Source of the DNA: an uncultured Clostridia bacterium
GTDB taxonomy: Bacteria; Bacillota; Clostridia; Christensenellales; UBA1242
Length of the DNA stretch: 6,100 nt
Assembly (NCBI GenBank): GCA_944381255.1
Contig: CALWKL010000026.1
Coordinates: 1 to 6,100, forward strand
Reading direction: 5' to 3'
How positions within the stretch are numbered: position 1 is the stretch's first letter; each line of letters opens with the position of its first letter. This document shows, piece by piece, positions 4,634-6,100 of the stretch. The notes under the pieces are model-generated. The model did not search any database, had not been told where the DNA came from, and was given only the letters and a program-made list of their open reading frames with translations. A program made the position numbers and the translations under genes.

Positions 4634-5788
4634 ATGGGAAAATCAATCAAAATCTTTGCTTTTTGTGCGTTTGCTCTAGTATTAAGTCTTAGTAATTTCT
4701 GTTGTTCACTAGATACAGAAGTTTTCGGAGCAACTTCGCCAGCAAGCAAAGCAAGAATACTAATGGAATATGGTACAGGTGAAGTGCTTGAAGAATACAA
4801 TTCAACAGAGCATTTGCCAATAGCAAGTGTTACAAAATTAACTACTTTGCTCCTTGCCTTTGAGGCAATCGAGGCAGGGAAGTTGGAGCTTGAGCAGTCC
4901 CTTGTCGCTAGTGAAAATGCAGCAGGAATGGGAGGCTCTCAAGTATTCATAGATGCTGGTGCTGATTATACTGTAAAGAATTTATTACACGCAGTGATAA
5001 TTAGTTCTGCCAATGACGCAAGTGTAGTGCTAGCAGAAGCAATCGCTGGCTCAGAAGAGGCTTTTGTAGATATGATGAATAAAAAGGTCGCTAGTCTTGG
5101 AGGAAAGGATACTAATTATACCAATTGTACAGGATTACCAAGCGCTATGGCATTTAGTTGCGCTAATGATGTGGCACTGGTAATGCGTGAGGTAATTAGC
5201 CACCCTTTGTATTTTGAAATTAGTGGAATATGGATGGAAGACTTTGTCCACCCATCTGGACGTATTACTCAAATGGCAAACACCAACAAGTTGCTTCGTT
5301 CTTACCAAGGTTGTGATGCAGGTAAGACTGGCTCAACTGCTGAGGCAGGATATTGTATGAGTGCTACTGCAAAGCGTAGCGATATGCGCTTGATTGCTGT
5401 AGTGCTAGGCGCAGAAAATAGCAAAGACCGCTTCAAAGAATGTGCTACCTTGCTTGACTATGGTTTTGCTAATTATTCTAGCGAATGCATACTAGATTGT
5501 CAGCAAGCTGTGGATATACCTTTAAATATTAATAAGGCAAAAAATGGTTCTGCAATTAAGCCAAAAGAAAGCTACTATGTATTGAATAAAAAAGGTGAGG
5601 ACAAAAACATTGAGGTAAACTATGTACTTGATACTCTATCAGCGCCATTGTCAAAAGGTACAGTAGTAGGTCGTGCTATTGTTACGCAAGGTAATGTCGT
5701 AATTGCAGAAATTGATTTAGTATTAGAGGAAGATGTGGCAGAAAAATCTTTCTGGGACGAAGTACAATCTATCACTAGTGAATGGTAA
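4634..5788 (+). CDS. dacF: D-alanyl-D-alanine carboxypeptidase, DacF type (peptidase S11)
   Basis: A 384-residue low-molecular-weight penicillin-binding protein (Bacillus DacF has 389). It removes the terminal D-Ala of peptidoglycan stem peptides outside the membrane and in spore formers affects cross-linking of spore peptidoglycan. A signal peptide spans residues 1 to about 33, with likely cleavage after 'VFGA'. The three S11 motifs are intact: SVTK (Ser65 nucleophile, Lys68), SAN (125-127) and KTG (231-233, in 'DAGKTGSTAEAGYC'). A PBP5-type C-terminal beta domain covers about 285-367. The tail 'KSFWDEVQSITSEW' is short for the amphipathic helix that tethers such enzymes. A strong ribosome site AGGAGG (4622-4627) lies 6 bases before the ATG. 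A possible forespore-type promoter, ACATA (4583-4587) with AATGCTA (4605-4611) at 17 bp, is weak. The call 'DacF' rather than another S11 enzyme rests on its neighbours spoIIM and spoVAE. spoIIAA, which follows dacF in Bacillus, is absent. Confidence 0.92.
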   Translation: MGKSIKIFAFCAFALVLSLSNFCCSLDTEVFGATSPASKARILMEYGTGEVLEEYNSTEHLPIASVTKLTTLLLAFEAIEAGKLELEQSLVASENAAGMGGSQVFIDAGADYTVKNLLHAVIISSANDASVVLAEAIAGSEEAFVDMMNKKVASLGGKDTNYTNCTGLPSAMAFSCANDVALVMREVISHPLYFEISGIWMEDFVHPSGRITQMANTNKLLRSYQGCDAGKTGSTAEAGYCMSATAKRSDMRLIAVVLGAENSKDRFKECATLLDYGFANYSSECILDCQQAVDIPLNINKAKNGSAIKPKESYYVLNKKGEDKNIEVNYVLDTLSAPLSKGTVVGRAIVTQGNVVIAEIDLVLEEDVAEKSFWDEVQSITSEW

Positions 5789-5822
5789 AATAAAAACTAC
5801 GGGTTTCCGTAGTTTTTATTTT
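5787..5822. terminator. Bidirectional terminator shared by dacF and spoVAE
   Basis: A perfect inverted repeat has 16-bp arms (AAAATAAAAACTACGG at 5787-5802, CCGTAGTTTTTATTTT at 5807-5822) and a 4-base GTTT loop. The CTACGG/CCGTAG core is the stable part, and the A and T tracts act as terminators in each direction. The dacF stop codon (5786-5788) touches the left arm and the spoVAE stop codon (complement of 5816-5818) lies inside the right arm. Confidence 0.92.
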
Positions 5823-6100
5823 GTCTTACTATTGAATATTAGCGCAACCAAGAAGCCAGCAAATATTGCTATTGCCAATCCTCCTGCTGTCGCAGTGAGG
5901 CCTCCTGTGAATACGCCCAAAAGCCCTGAGGTTTGTCCTGCATCTATAGCACCACGAGCAAGGCTTGCACCAAATCCAACTATAGGTACAGCAATACCCG
6001 AGCCTGCGAATTCGTATATTGGCTGGTAGAAGCCTACAGTTTCTAAAATTGCGCCAAGTAGTAGAAAGGATACTAGTATTCTAGCACTGGTAATTTGAGT
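5816..6100 (-). CDS. spoVAE: Stage V sporulation protein AE, C-terminal part (partial, start beyond window)
   Basis: Reading the minus strand from base 6100, the frame is open for 94 residues to a TAA at 5818-5816. SpoVAE is a membrane subunit of the SpoVA channel that moves Ca-dipicolinic acid into the forespore and out at germination. The visible part starts 'TQITSARILVSFLLLGAILE', then 'GFYQPIYEFAGSGIAVPIVG', 'FGASLARGAID', and ends 'GLLGVFTGGLTATAGGLAIA' plus a last helix to 'FNSKTK'. These match the SpoVAE pattern: T.aRILV.F...G..L...G.Y......aG.GatvP..gFG..La.Ga, then GLlG..tGG...a..G...ai. Family length is about 116, so roughly 20 residues are missing. There are two to three membrane helices. 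It is convergent with dacF and should be the last gene of a spoVAC-spoVAD-spoVAE operon lying outside the window (inference). It has no start codon within the window. Confidence 0.92.
   Translation of the reverse strand, partial: TQITSARILVSFLLLGAILETVGFYQPIYEFAGSGIAVPIVGFGASLARGAIDAGQTSGLLGVFTGGLTATAGGLAIAIFAGFLVALIFNSKTK

Noticed and set aside
4612..4800. 62-codon minus-strand frame at the dacF start
   Set aside because: Antisense to the signal peptide and early catalytic domain of dacF, with no independent support.
5733..6029. 98-codon plus-strand frame across the end of dacF
   Set aside because: Most of it is antisense to spoVAE, and it runs through the shared terminator; the minus-strand translation is a clear SpoVAE match.
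1..6100. tRNA, rRNA, riboswitch, CRISPR array or insertion sequence
   Set aside because: No cloverleaf, conserved aptamer, spaced repeat array, transposase or terminal inverted repeats were seen; the window is almost fully explained by the listed genes.

Overview
The window is AT-rich, low-GC Firmicute DNA from an endospore former, most likely an anaerobic class Clostridia lineage. Evidence: five sporulation-related genes (spoIVB, spo0A, spoIIM, dacF, spoVAE), Shine-Dalgarno sites of the AGGAGG type, and a gene order that is a shortened form of the classical xseA-xseB ... argR-recN-spoIVB-spo0A ... spoIIM ... dacF neighbourhood of Bacillus and Clostridium. The species cannot be named from this sequence.

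Layout, left to right. At 1-401 are the 3' end of xseA and all of xseB (exonuclease VII), overlapping by 4 bp and closed by a hairpin terminator. At 498-1061 is a small four-helix membrane protein resembling the DUF21/CorB (CNNM) transmembrane domain. At 1175-1736 is argR as a single-gene unit with a clear sigma-A promoter, a palindromic ARG-box-like operator over the transcription start, and its own terminator. At 1790-2992 is spoIVB, the forespore serine peptidase that signals to the mother cell, with a sigma-G-like promoter. At 3011-3953 is spo0A, preceded by an AT-rich promoter region with phased A-tracts and 10-bp repeats. At 3935-4564 is spoIIM, and at 4634-5788 is dacF (D,D-carboxypeptidase). 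On the minus strand, at 5816-6100, is the 3' end of spoVAE, convergent with dacF and sharing a bidirectional terminator with it. No stretch longer than 300 bases lacks a gene.

How the genes fit together. Spo0A decides entry into sporulation. SpoIIM belongs to the engulfment machinery, SpoIVB carries the forespore signal that activates sigma-K in the mother cell, DacF trims spore peptidoglycan peptides, and SpoVAE is part of the dipicolinic acid channel. XseA/XseB and ArgR are housekeeping neighbours that remain from the ancestral cluster.

The most striking observation is that this Spo0A has a recognisable C-terminal DNA-binding domain but a receiver domain in which every residue of the phosphorylation site is replaced: the acidic pair by Ser-Ser, the phospho-acceptor Asp by Asn, the switch Thr by Gly and the Lys by His. 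As read, it cannot work through the usual phosphorelay. Sporulation entry in this organism may therefore be controlled by Spo0A amount, by a ligand, or by a protein partner. Two base-contacting positions of the recognition helix also differ from the Bacillus protein, and its promoter region has an unusual structure. The loss of ispA, dxs, tlyA, nadK and recN from between the retained genes is a second notable trait.
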